NCBI GenBank assembly: GCA_017163975.1
Contig: JAFFSR010000083.1
Coordinates: forward strand, 186,001-250,000
DNA: 64,000 nt
Reading direction: 5' to 3'
Source: Anastatus disparis
Taxonomy: Eukaryota > Arthropoda > Insecta > Hymenoptera > Eupelmidae
The position numbers and the translations under genes are program-made. This document shows, one piece after another, positions 50,201-57,600 of the stretch (its first letter is position 1; every line of letters starts with the position of its first letter). The notes beneath the pieces were generated by a model that searched no databases, was not told the origin of the DNA, and was given only the letters and a program-made list of their open reading frames with translations.

Positions 50201-50311
50201 CGGTTGGACCTAAATCGAATAATAATTAACAACATTCTCATGAATTTACACAAAAAATTCTAACACATAAGTAGAAGTGTATTTTTAGTTTTGCATCTTG
50301 TAACTGATACA
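47265..50311. mobile_element. internally deleted relative of the 14-22 kb transposon
   Basis: Left arm (from TGTATCAGTTACA at 47265) and right arm (ending TAACTGATACA at 50311) match the core arms of the larger element at 14861 and 22441. Between them, 49510-49710 matches the 3' untranslated end and last codons of its transposase (17260-17450), including AAAATAATTTGCATTTTAC; the rest of the gene is missing. The left arm is split by a 1.5-kb insertion at 47938-49442. With no transposase of its own, this is a non-autonomous derivative. Confidence 0.82.
47938..49442. other. 1.5-kb unrelated insertion of unknown type, partly CT-rich
   Basis: The arm sequence AATCTATA|AAAGAATAT of the larger element is interrupted here. 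The insert is much less AT-rich than its surroundings and is CT-rich on the plus strand from 48640 to 49240, with a GA microsatellite near 49060. It holds ORFs of 66, 82 and 83 aa that overlap in different frames with no motif I know; I do not call them genes. A GGGGTACTA/TAGTACCCC pair lies at 48270 and 48510. I could not define clear terminal repeats. It may be a captured host fragment or an unfamiliar element. Confidence 0.4.
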
Positions 50312-50316
50312 TTTAA

Positions 50317-50440
50317 GAGGAGGCCGTATAGTTCTGTCCTTGTCTAATCTAAATTTTCGTTATTATGGCTAAATTAAATATTTTTATACAAAAGTAAGGG
50401 CAGAGCCCAATAGATTTAAGGATGAGCAGACGATTCTATT
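50317..50440. mobile_element. left part of a TTAAGAGGAGG foldback MITE
   Basis: TTAA at 50313-50316 is followed by GAGGAGGCCGTATAGTTCTG, the end of the family at 43917-44296. The matching right end is not found before the Polinton begins, so the copy is either truncated or split by the Polinton insertion, with its other end beyond the window. Confidence 0.55.
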
Positions 50441-50590
50441 AGTAGATAAGCTATAGGCATACTGGATCAGGTTCCTTCTGGATCACCCCCTCTCTCCTCA
50501 AAGTGATCCAGAAAGTACGCATTGTAGATCACCTCAGTGATCTAGAATCCGAAAGTGATCCAGAATGCCTATAGCGTTTTCTACTACTTT
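50441..50590. repeat. candidate left terminus of the Polinton: inverted and direct TGATCCAGAA repeats
   Basis: AGTAGATAAGCTATAGGCAT at 50441-50460 is repeated in inverted form at about 50561-50590 (TGCCTATAGCGTTTTCTACT). Between and within them are several copies of GTGATCCAGAA and variants in both directions. Polintons begin with AG and are flanked by 6-bp target duplications; the bases TCTATT at 50435-50440 could be one. The other terminus would lie beyond 64000, so this cannot be confirmed here. Confidence 0.5.
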
Positions 50591-50616
50591 TTTTTTTTCT
50601 TTTTTGTCTTTTTTTC

Positions 50617-51090
50617 TTACAAATGATTTTCTGAGAGATAGAATAATTTCATGAGTTTGACATTGTGTAGTGCACAGACAGTTTTATAAATTGGATTATG
50701 GTTTGTGCATATGGTAACACACTTGAAAGATGGTTTTGATGGATAGCCGTATTGATTGATATTATAAGCAGGAAATTTGAATCGTAACAGCCATTTACGT
50801 TTGAATTCATTCAGAACAAAAATTTTAGTAGCATCATGTAAATATTCACGAAGTAAGTTTGCAATTTGAGAGTAGTCAAGCCCATCAGTATTCCAAGCTA
50901 TTCCGTGATTATGTTTGAGGCGAATGTTTTCTTCTTGTAATTCGTCAGAGAGCCTTTTCCATGAAAAAGGTTTTTTGAATAGATGAACGATAGGATCACC
51001 ACTGTCGTTGAGAGGAATGATTGCTATTTCCTTTAGAACATATTCACCACCCATTTGCTTAAAACCAATCATGTCTACCACATATTCCAT
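50617..51090 (-). CDS. Polinton DEDD-exonuclease-like protein, left copy
   Basis: This ORF of 157 aa is the outermost gene on the left. It opens with VVDMIGF (Asp6) and then KEIAII (Glu21), the spacing of the first motif and following Glu in DnaQ-type DEDD exonucleases. Mid-protein it has HGIAW and a FVLNEFKRKWL stretch, and near the end a C-x6-H element with CALHNV, where an exonuclease would have the His-x4-Asp motif. The last motif lacks the usual His and Asp, so activity is doubtful. A divergent, spliced paralogue sits at the other end of the element (63067-63921). It lies 38 bp beyond the capsid gene stop, on the same strand, so it may share its transcript. The exonuclease assignment is my inference from motifs. 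Confidence 0.6.
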   Translation of the reverse strand: MEYVVDMIGFKQMGGEYVLKEIAIIPLNDSGDPIVHLFKKPFSWKRLSDELQEENIRLKHNHGIAWNTDGLDYSQIANLLREYLHDATKIFVLNEFKRKWLLRFKFPAYNINQYGYPSKPSFKCVTICTNHNPIYKTVCALHNVKLMKLFYLSENHL

Positions 51091-51128
51091 TTCGAAATGT
51101 TAATTTTTTACGTAAAAGTGAAGATAAT

Positions 51129-52370
51129 TCAGACAAGCTTTCGAACATCTCCACTAATAGGATTGTACTGAATGATGCGATCGTGTAAGATCATGCAATA
51201 AGCTGAAGTATTAGCTGAAAAGTCATTTTGAGACTCAAATTCTAGACGTACATCGACAGGAGCGCTCTTTAGAGATTCGTTTTGTCGTGAACAGTCAATA
51301 ACTATGAGTGGTTCAAAGTTGATAAACTGAGACTTTGTCAACAATGGCTGTGAATCTCTTCCGTAATAGCTTTTCTGAAAATTAGCATACATATCATAGA
51401 GAATAGCAAATTTATTCTTAGATATGTCAAGATTGAGATTGCTGTACGGATAATATTGCGAATTCAAGAAAAGTCTCACATTACTAATATTACAGTGGTC
51501 GAAGCGACTGGCATTTTTAGATCTTGAACCTTTTTTTCCCGATTGTAATCCAAGAATCACGAAACGTGGTTTCTCCAATTGATTTGAAGTTTTTACCGTC
51601 CAGACGTGTTTATTTGTTGTTGGAAGAAGAGGATATTCAAATAACTCCCATGAACGAAAACTCATAGAAATAGGATTATCTTTGCCAATGAAATTTAACA
51701 GCTGGATTTTTTGTTTATCTGATGCAATAACATATGGCATTAACCACTCTATCTTTGATATTTTTATTTGATAAGGTTCATATGTGGTTGCATTGTTGGC
51801 TACAGTACCTTCCTGCATTATAGCATTCAGGTCATTTCTTGATCTTGTGAGAATGAGTTCATGCTTCATATTAACAACAATTTTCTTGTAATCTTCTGCG
51901 AAGCCTAAAATCATAGTTAGAGGGGTAGAAACGTCAAAATTTCCATGATCATCTACAATTGTTTTGTTTGCTTCTTCAACACCAAGCCAGCCTGCATTTT
52001 CTAATGTTAAAGTCTGATTTGGATTAAATGAAGTGCATCCCTTCATGAGACTACTCAGACCAACATTTTTACTTTTATCTATCTCTACAGCATTAAGTTC
52101 ATATCGAATTTCATCAAACAGATGACAAATGCCATTGTTAACGAAATTAGTTTTAGTTAGTGCTTGTCCATCCGGTTTTTGTAATTTTCCACATGCATGG
52201 ATGTAACTACATGATGGTAAGAGGCATAAATCTTGATGCTGAATAGAAATACGGATTTCATCATTGTTATTGAAACTTAATGTGGAGTATGGTTGATGTG
52301 CGTGAACCTCATAATGAGCAATAGACTCATCGAATGCGACACCTGATTGAATGCTTAGAATTTCGTCCAT
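51129..52370 (-). CDS. MCP: Polinton major capsid protein (double jelly-roll)
   Basis: This 413-aa protein matches the Polinton major capsid protein, formerly PY, which forms the pseudo-hexameric capsomers of an icosahedral particle. It shows the N-terminal pattern of the family, with DEIRISIQHQD and then LLPSCSYIHACG (residues about 35-65). The signature C-x2-F-DEIRYELNAVEIDKSKNVG follows, near residues 82-105. Two beta-rich halves are joined by a segment around residue 200, as expected for a double jelly-roll. It stands downstream of the penton-like gene and a small ORF on the same strand, with 30 bp between its ATG and the stop of the small ORF. It is uninterrupted. Confidence 0.9.
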   Translation of the reverse strand: MDEILSIQSGVAFDESIAHYEVHAHQPYSTLSFNNNDEIRISIQHQDLCLLPSCSYIHACGKLQKPDGQALTKTNFVNNGICHLFDEIRYELNAVEIDKSKNVGLSSLMKGCTSFNPNQTLTLENAGWLGVEEANKTIVDDHGNFDVSTPLTMILGFAEDYKKIVVNMKHELILTRSRNDLNAIMQEGTVANNATTYEPYQIKISKIEWLMPYVIASDKQKIQLLNFIGKDNPISMSFRSWELFEYPLLPTTNKHVWTVKTSNQLEKPRFVILGLQSGKKGSRSKNASRFDHCNISNVRLFLNSQYYPYSNLNLDISKNKFAILYDMYANFQKSYYGRDSQPLLTKSQFINFEPLIVIDCSRQNESLKSAPVDVRLEFESQNDFSANTSAYCMILHDRIIQYNPISGDVRKLV

Positions 52371-52400
52371 TTTTCTGAAAGCAGCAGAGAATGATACAAT

Positions 52401-52547
52401 TTATCTTTTTCCACGTACTTTGAGACCTATGCTTTTGAGAAACTGGATGCTCTTCCGTGTTAACGGTTTGAGTACCTTTGGACGACTGATGGTGGGTTGA
52501 CATGATGGCTGACTTATATGCACACTTGAATTATAAACGATTCCCAT
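52401..52547 (-). CDS. 48-aa basic ORF overlapping the penton stop codon
   Basis: The stop TAA of the penton-like gene (52549-52547) and the ATG of this ORF (52547-52545) share one base, reading TAATG. The ORF has 48 codons and a basic C-terminal half with LTRKSIQFLKSIGLKV, ending KVRGKR. Its place between the two capsid genes and the lack of stops suggest a real small protein, perhaps a virion core peptide or DNA-binding peptide. I recall similar LGLKV-type short proteins in other Polintons but cannot check it. Translation would need reinitiation after the penton stop or a separate transcript. Confidence 0.6.
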   Translation of the reverse strand: MGIVYNSSVHISQPSCQPTISRPKVLKPLTRKSIQFLKSIGLKVRGKR

Positions 52548-53236
52548 TATACAGATTTTATGTGAAGTCTAACAGTAATTTCCTCTCCTCGGAAATTCAC
52601 TAAATTTTCGTCTTGATCAACGATTCGGATTTGAAGATGATCTATACTTTTAACATTGAGTGGTAAATATATGACATGCGATGGAACTTCTATGATTTTA
52701 TATCCTGGAGGAACTTTTGGGAAAAACTCATGGATCGTGTGAACTTTTTTGTCGTTGATGTAAGCACCTGTAGTAATATTACACTCTACTCTGAGTGCGT
52801 TTATTTTCAATATCTTCACAGGTAAATCAGAGCTGTGATGAATGTCTTCATGAAGAACGCGACGAGTGAAACCGAGAAGACTGCCTATTGAATCACGAGG
52901 ACTAAGATCTATCTGATGGCTGCAATAAATTTCACTTCTGAGAGTATTGTTGTTAGCTTTCAAGGAAAACTCGATGTCTTTAGATTTCAAATCTTTTTGC
53001 AAAAATTGATTAATAGCATCAATTTCATAACTGCCAGTAGGAATAATAATAATCTTCTCTCCGTTTATATGAAGTTTATTATTCGAATCGTCAACATTGG
53101 GAATCGAGTTGAATGTTAAAAGTTCAACTAAACCCAAAACAAAATTCTTATGCTGTGGTAGTTCCATTGAAGGAAAATATTGCGCTTCTAAGATAGAAGA
53201 TTTGCCTGAAAGACTCAAAGTGAAACTATCTTCCAT
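52547..53236 (-). CDS. mCP: Polinton minor capsid (penton-like) protein
   Basis: This 229-aa protein matches the Polinton PX family, a single jelly-roll protein that forms the vertices of the capsid. Features seen are TFNSIPNVDDSNNKL near residue 40, IPTGSYEIDAIN near 65, SIGSLLGF near 117, a central GAYINDK, then PPGYKIIEVPSHVIYLPL near 180, and the C-terminal IVDQDENLVNFRGEEITV near residues 206-223. The length is as expected. It is transcribed from the divergent promoter region shared with the ATPase or from its own promoter, and it overlaps the next small ORF by one base. It is intact. Confidence 0.88.
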   Translation of the reverse strand: MEDSFTLSLSGKSSILEAQYFPSMELPQHKNFVLGLVELLTFNSIPNVDDSNNKLHINGEKIIIIPTGSYEIDAINQFLQKDLKSKDIEFSLKANNNTLRSEIYCSHQIDLSPRDSIGSLLGFTRRVLHEDIHHSSDLPVKILKINALRVECNITTGAYINDKKVHTIHEFFPKVPPGYKIIEVPSHVIYLPLNVKSIDHLQIRIVDQDENLVNFRGEEITVRLHIKSV

Positions 53237-53281
53237 GACTGTTTGAAAAAGAATGATCCTGCTTGTCTGAAAACTCTTCTT

Positions 53282-53674
53282 TTATAGTCTTTCACACAAG
53301 AATTGAAGACAAAGATGTCCACAAATAAATGAGTCAAAATTTTGATATCTTTTATAGTTGTATTTCATTTCTTTCACGTTAAAATATAACATGAGATCTA
53401 TAGGGGGTTTAAGATCACCAAAACTATCAAAATAAATCACTTCAGAACCTCGTTTTCGATAACATACCCAGTGAGTGCCTTTGTTTTGAAAATCATCTAA
53501 GTTAACTATAGCAGATTCGTTATGCCATGGGCCATCAGAAGGTAGATTATTTCTCATGAAAACACCTCGAAAATATGGGATTTGCATCATACGAGCATAC
53601 TTTATAAGATCATAGTCAGTCAGTGCACGATTTGGCAAAGTTAAATCGAAGTTTTTTTTTTTTAACTTGACCAT
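53282..53674 (-). CDS. PRO: Polinton adenain-like cysteine protease
   Basis: This 130-aa ORF is the maturation protease of the Ulp1/adenovirus protease type that processes virion proteins. The catalytic residues are visible: His68 in GTHW, Asp83 in YFDSFG, Gln111 in the YQ pair and Cys118 in ICGHLC. The upstream part has the conserved IPYFRGVFMR and IVNLDD segments. The ATG chosen here precedes a run of 12 A on the coding strand. In the frame that enters this run from upstream the reading is open back to a stop at 53721-53723 and continues in frame with the PLA2 ORF. The protease may thus be the C-terminal part of a larger PLA2-protease protein, separated by two TAA codons and a one-base change in the A run. 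Confidence 0.88.
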   Translation of the reverse strand: MVKLKKKNFDLTLPNRALTDYDLIKYARMMQIPYFRGVFMRNNLPSDGPWHNESAIVNLDDFQNKGTHWVCYRKRGSEVIYFDSFGDLKPPIDLMLYFNVKEMKYNYKRYQNFDSFICGHLCLQFLCERL

Positions 53675-53822
53675 TACCGATATGAGGTTTCATAAATAAT
53701 CCCATTCCAGTTTTATATGGTTAAAGATAGAGACCTTTTCCTAGAGCAATAGCTTTCATAGTTTTATTATGTCTCTTACTTTCTTCATAATTTTTCTGTG
53801 CAGCTTTAGCCTCATTTACTGC

Positions 53823-54428
53823 TTAAGCTATTCCAGCAGCTCCTCCAGCCAGAGCACCAGTTGCACTTAGTGCTGCGAACAATGGTATGAGAAAAGGCAG
53901 AGCGCCACCTATTTTTGATGGAACAGGTAGAATACGTGGAATGATAATTTTTTTCTTACCGCCAACGATCTTGAGAGCTTCACGTGCACCTTTTAAAGCG
54001 GACTGTATAACTTTGCGAGAATGTTTACTTGGTTTTAATGATTTTTTACTTGCAGTTACTAATTTACTCAATTTTACACCCATTCCTGTCTTTCCTTTTA
54101 ATTTCATAGCATTTGCAACAACAAAAGCAGTTGCTTTTTCGCTAAGACTTGCATTTTTGGCTCTAACACGCTGCCAAGCTTTATCAGCGAGCTTCATGTC
54201 AGCTACTTTTCGATCAGCATTTTTATCAGAATAAGATATGTCATGTTCTTTGCATGCTTGATCAAGTGGATTGATATCTGTATCACCTCTTTTTAGATGC
54301 TTTTTCAGTTTTGTTCCGGGACCACAATATTGATATCCAGGAATATGCATTTCAATAGGTAAGTTATTGATTACTTTATCAAGTAACCCTTTACCCTTAG
54401 GGTGCTTCTGTGATTTGTGTACGAGCAT
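53823..54428 (-). CDS. phospholipase A2-domain virion protein (parvovirus VP1-type)
   Basis: The 201-aa ORF contains a secreted-PLA2-type active site of the kind found in the N-terminal unique region of parvovirus VP1. The Ca-binding loop is YCGPG (residues 34-38) and the catalytic pair is HD (62-63) with Tyr66 after it. A Lys-rich middle follows, and a hydrophobic, Ala/Gly-rich C-terminal segment (about 178-201) that could insert in membranes. In parvoviruses this domain opens the endosomal membrane during entry; that role here is inference. The ORF ends at a TAA (53823-53825), yet the same frame stays readable for another 33 codons to a second TAA (53721-53723), so the protein looks truncated. 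Its ATG lies 99 bp from the divergent ATPase start. Confidence 0.82.
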   Translation of the reverse strand: MLVHKSQKHPKGKGLLDKVINNLPIEMHIPGYQYCGPGTKLKKHLKRGDTDINPLDQACKEHDISYSDKNADRKVADMKLADKAWQRVRAKNASLSEKATAFVVANAMKLKGKTGMGVKLSKLVTASKKSLKPSKHSRKVIQSALKGAREALKIVGGKKKIIIPRILPVPSKIGGALPFLIPLFAALSATGALAGGAAGIA

Positions 54429-54527
54429 CTCTCTTCGAGTGTTGATTTACAACTGATGATCAAAAATATAAAACAAGCGTTTATATTTAGAAAAGGTCAA
54501 TCTTAGATTTGACTTTGTTACGTAAAC
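54429..54527. promoter_or_regulatory. divergent promoter between virion-protein and ATPase genes
   Basis: The 99-bp spacer separates two genes that start in opposite directions. It contains AAATATAAAACAAGCG and TTTATATTT, usable as TATA-like elements on either strand. No other regulatory site is obvious. Confidence 0.5.
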
Positions 54528-55223
54528 ATGGATTTTACTGAGCAGAACATCAAACTTCCCGTCGGCAACTTTGATTTTGAGAAAACGAAAAGAAAAAAGC
54601 GACATGGAGAGTTACTTCCAGATAATATACGAGCAGTATTTTGTGGCCCATCGAACTGTGGAAAAACTAATAGTTTATTAGCTCTAATTACACACCCTAA
54701 TGGTCTTAGATTTGAAAATTTGTATGTATACTCTAAATCCTTAAATCAACCGAAATACCAATTTCTTCAAAAAGTTTTAGAACCAATTGAAGGTATATCA
54801 TATCTATCGTTCAGTGAACATGCATCTGTAGTATCTCCAGATGAAGCCCTACCTAATTCAATTATGATTTTTCATGATGTGGCTTGTGAGAAGCCGGATA
54901 ACGTCAGAGCTTTTTTCTGTATGGGGAGACACAAAAGTGTAGATAGCTTTTATCTATGTCAGTCATATGCTCATATACCGAAACATCTCATCAGGGACAA
55001 TATTAATTTGATGGTAATTTATCGTCAAGATGATGTTAATCTTAAACATATCTATGAAGACCATGTGAATACTGACTTAACTTTAAATGAATTTCGAAAT
55101 CTTTGTACAGAATGCTGGAAGAATGACAAGTATGGATTTGTTGTTATTGACAAAGATAGAGCAATGAATGATGGTAGATATAGAAAAGGATTTGACTGTT
55201 TTGCCATTAAAAAGGAAGTATAA
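54528..55223 (+). CDS. ATP: Polinton DNA-packaging ATPase (FtsK/HerA, A32-like)
   Basis: This 231-aa protein is the motor that pumps DNA into the capsid. Walker A is GPSNCGKT at residues 40-47. Walker B is IMIFHDV near 112-118, with His-Asp in place of the more common Asp-Asp or Asp-Glu. A sensor-like region follows with FYLCQSYAHIPKHLIRDN and NLMVIYRQDD. The C-terminal YGFVVIDKDRA is typical of the Polinton branch. Length is as usual for the family. The gene starts 99 bp from the divergent PLA2 gene and ends 10 bp before the next ORF, so the plus-strand genes probably share a transcript. It is intact. Confidence 0.92.
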   Translation: MDFTEQNIKLPVGNFDFEKTKRKKRHGELLPDNIRAVFCGPSNCGKTNSLLALITHPNGLRFENLYVYSKSLNQPKYQFLQKVLEPIEGISYLSFSEHASVVSPDEALPNSIMIFHDVACEKPDNVRAFFCMGRHKSVDSFYLCQSYAHIPKHLIRDNINLMVIYRQDDVNLKHIYEDHVNTDLTLNEFRNLCTECWKNDKYGFVVIDKDRAMNDGRYRKGFDCFAIKKEV

Positions 55224-55233
55224 ATCTTAATCT

Positions 55234-56025
55234 TTGCAGTTTGATTGTAGACAGCATCTTGTCAGCATGCCTGACTTTAAGAAAGAAAAAAGTGTTCTTA
55301 GCGAGCTCTTACGAGCATGCGAGGCTATTAAAAAAAAATACTCTTTGTTAAAAAAGGAGAGAGATGATTTTGAAAAGGTTATTGGTGATACTTTAAAACC
55401 AGTTATTACACCACTTGAAAAGCTTGTCGATTCGACAACTGAAAGTGTGTCACGTTCTAATCACATTAAGGCCATAGACAGTAACAGAAAATCTGCAAAA
55501 AAAAGATTGAGATTTGATGAATCAAGTTATATTGTAAACGATATTAATAACTCGGGTTCGGCGTTTGATAATGATGCTTCTAATGGCGATGATTTTTCTC
55601 CGATAAATAGCACAATGATGAATTCATCATTCAATTCTGCAAATTCATCATTCAAATCTATATATTCACCATTTGTATCTGCGCATAAAGAAACTGAACC
55701 GACAGACTTTTTATCAATGCTAAATGGAAGCCGCAGCAAAATCGATAACATATACGGAGTGAGAAAAGTCAGTGGGGTATACATGATGGGTGATTCACAA
55801 ATTCAATTTGATGATAAAATGATAAAAGTGAAAGATTTAAGTTTTCCTAAAAGCAATGGTCTAATGGAATTGCTTTTCAAAAAAGAACCAGATGATAATC
55901 TTTTGAGTACAACAGATCGCAAGAACTATCGCATTATCCTGGAAGCAACAAATGCCCATAGAAAAGACATAGCAAAAGTGAGAATATACGCTCTTCGAAG
56001 AGTAGAAAATATTCAAAAATCATAG
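55234..56025 (+). CDS. conserved Polinton protein (DUF8207-like), N-terminal part
   Basis: The 263-aa ORF starts at an ATG 10 bp after the ATPase stop; an internal Met12 is an alternative. Residues 17-60 are likely a coiled coil, followed by a Ser/Asn-rich low-complexity middle (115-160). The C-terminal half carries the conserved block IYGVRKVSGVYMMGDSQI-F with GLMELLFKK and then ATNAHRK, which I recall from insect Polinton proteins annotated as DUF8207. Function is unknown; a structural or scaffolding role is possible. The frame ends at 56023-56025 in an A-rich area. The next ORF (56031) continues the usual protein in another frame, so one base appears lost in the AAAAA run just before. Confidence 0.7.
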   Translation: MQFDCRQHLVSMPDFKKEKSVLSELLRACEAIKKKYSLLKKERDDFEKVIGDTLKPVITPLEKLVDSTTESVSRSNHIKAIDSNRKSAKKRLRFDESSYIVNDINNSGSAFDNDASNGDDFSPINSTMMNSSFNSANSSFKSIYSPFVSAHKETEPTDFLSMLNGSRSKIDNIYGVRKVSGVYMMGDSQIQFDDKMIKVKDLSFPKSNGLMELLFKKEPDDNLLSTTDRKNYRIILEATNAHRKDIAKVRIYALRRVENIQKS

Positions 56026-56030
56026 CACCA

Positions 56031-56261
56031 ATGTTCCGCAGTGATCGTAGTAGAATGTCTACCAGCGGAGGGGGTCTCATACCTAAATATAAAATAGCAA
56101 AAAAGAATACTTACATAGATCTAGTCTACTGGGATGATCCGAATGAGCTTGTCGAAAGACTGCGATTATTGATAGCCGAACGATCTGCTGGAAATAATAA
56201 TCACAACAATGAAATCCAATCAATCATAGAGGAACTACGTGAAGCTGGGCATATATATTGA
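56031..56261 (+). CDS. conserved Polinton protein, C-terminal part
   Basis: This 76-aa ORF begins 5 bp after the preceding stop. It has a Gly-rich basic start and the conserved stretch YWDDPNELVERLRLLIAE, then NNEIQSIIEELREAGHIY. I remember this block at the C-terminus of the same protein family as the preceding ORF. A one-base indel in the A run near 56015 would put both in one frame. It overlaps the ORF that holds the fibre-like protein, whose own ATG (56293) lies 32 bp after this stop. No catalytic motif is seen. Confidence 0.65.
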   Translation: MFRSDRSRMSTSGGGLIPKYKIAKKNTYIDLVYWDDPNELVERLRLLIAERSAGNNNHNNEIQSIIEELREAGHIY

Positions 56262-56292
56262 CGTACACAATTTTCAAATCAATAGTAGTATC

Positions 56293-56682
56293 ATGAGTCT
56301 CGATGTGTTTGGAAGAAAACTTGAGGGCTCGCAAGTGAGTCGTGGTCCTCGAGGTATTGGATTCAATGTTACATCAGATGGTGATTTTGATTTAGAAAAT
56401 AAGCGGCTTTGCAATATTGGAGAGGCTAATGATCCAAATGATGCCATTAGTTTGAATTCACTAAATAATATCCTACAGAAAGAAGTTGATTACTTATCTT
56501 CTAAAATTATAGAAGTTGCTAAAGCTATACAAGAATATGAGAACAAAGTTGAAATATATAAAGCAGAAATAGACGAAAAATTAACTTATGTCTATGATAT
56601 GACTCAACGAAATTTTGCAAGTATTGAATATATAATTAAAGAAATGAATAGACGATCGGATATTGCTAAAGTTGAAGTTTAA
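56293..56682 (+). CDS. fibre-like Polinton protein
   Basis: I start this 129-aa protein at the ATG at 56293 (MSLDVFGRKL) because the longer upstream opening overlaps the previous gene. It has GPRGIGFNVTSDGDFDLENK followed by RLCNIGEANDPNDAISLNS, then a heptad-rich C-terminal helix (residues about 60-125). The second block resembles the RLTNVADPTxxxDAVN motif that marks trimeric phage tail fibres and adhesin stalks, and the helix suggests a coiled-coil trimer. A vertex fibre or attachment role is therefore my inference. It is followed after one base by the integrase start (TAAGATG). Confidence 0.65.
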   Translation: MSLDVFGRKLEGSQVSRGPRGIGFNVTSDGDFDLENKRLCNIGEANDPNDAISLNSLNNILQKEVDYLSSKIIEVAKAIQEYENKVEIYKAEIDEKLTYVYDMTQRNFASIEYIIKEMNRRSDIAKVEV

Positions 56683-56683
56683 G

Positions 56684-57600
56684 ATGGAACGTCAAAGAGT
56701 AGTTGAAGAGCTACACAAGCCAGCACGTCGAAGGTACAAGCGAAGAAAATATGACATACGTGGATTAGATGAGACTTGGCAAGCTGACCTTGTAGAAATG
56801 ATACCTTATTTCAAGGAAAACAAAGGTTTTCGCTACTTACTAACTGTCATAGATATATTTTCAAAGTATGCATGGGCTGTACCAGTCAAATCGAAGAGTG
56901 GCAATGATGTTACTCTAGCTATGAAGTCAATATTAAAACAAGAACGGGTGCCATCGAATTTACAAACTGACCAAGGAAAAGAATTCTACAATTCAAACTT
57001 TCAGAATCTTATGAAAAAGTACAAGATAAATCACTACTCTTCACATAGTAATCTTCATGCAAGCATATGTGAACGCTTTAATAAAACTTTAAAAAATGCA
57101 ATGTGGTTAGAATTCAGCAAACAAGGAAGTTATAAATGGTTGGATATTCTGCCTGAGTTAGTGAAAGCATACAATTCAAGAAAACATCGGACAATAGGAA
57201 TCGAGCCTGAAAACGTTACGAAGGTAAATGAAAAAGAAATCAAGAAAAATTACCCAACTGAAAAAAGACCTGTAAAAAACCAAAATTCAAAGTAGGAGAT
57301 AAAGTGCGAATAAGTAAGATAAAACAAGTTTTTGAAAAAGGTTATACACCAAATTGGTCAACTGAAATTTTCACAATAACAAGAGTTGTAAAAACCAATC
57401 CCATAACTTACCATGTCAAAGATTATTATGATGAACCAGTCTCCGGCGGCTTTTATGAAACGGAAATTCAAAAGACTATGTATCCAGAAATTTATTTGGT
57501 AGAAAAAGTTTTAAAGAAAAGTGGTAAACGTGTATATGTTAAGTGGTTAGGTCTAAATAGCAAGCATAATAGTTGGATAGATAAAAATGAGATTATTTGA
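56684..57600 (+). CDS. INT: Polinton integrase with chromodomain, split by a frameshift
   Basis: The catalytic part (56684-57295, 203 aa) is a retroviral-type integrase. The first Asp is in WQADLVEM, the second in LQTDQGKEF and the Glu in ICERFNKTLK, giving a full DDE triad. The C-terminal part (57304-57600) has the beta-barrel end FEKGYTPNWSTEIF and a chromodomain, YLVEKVLKK through KWLGLNSKHNSWI, which may guide insertion to marked chromatin. The two parts are in different frames. The switch lies in the A6 run at about 57271-57276, where one added base would join them. The start follows the fibre gene with one base between. Its own copy may be inactive, but the active-site half is complete. 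Confidence 0.9.
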
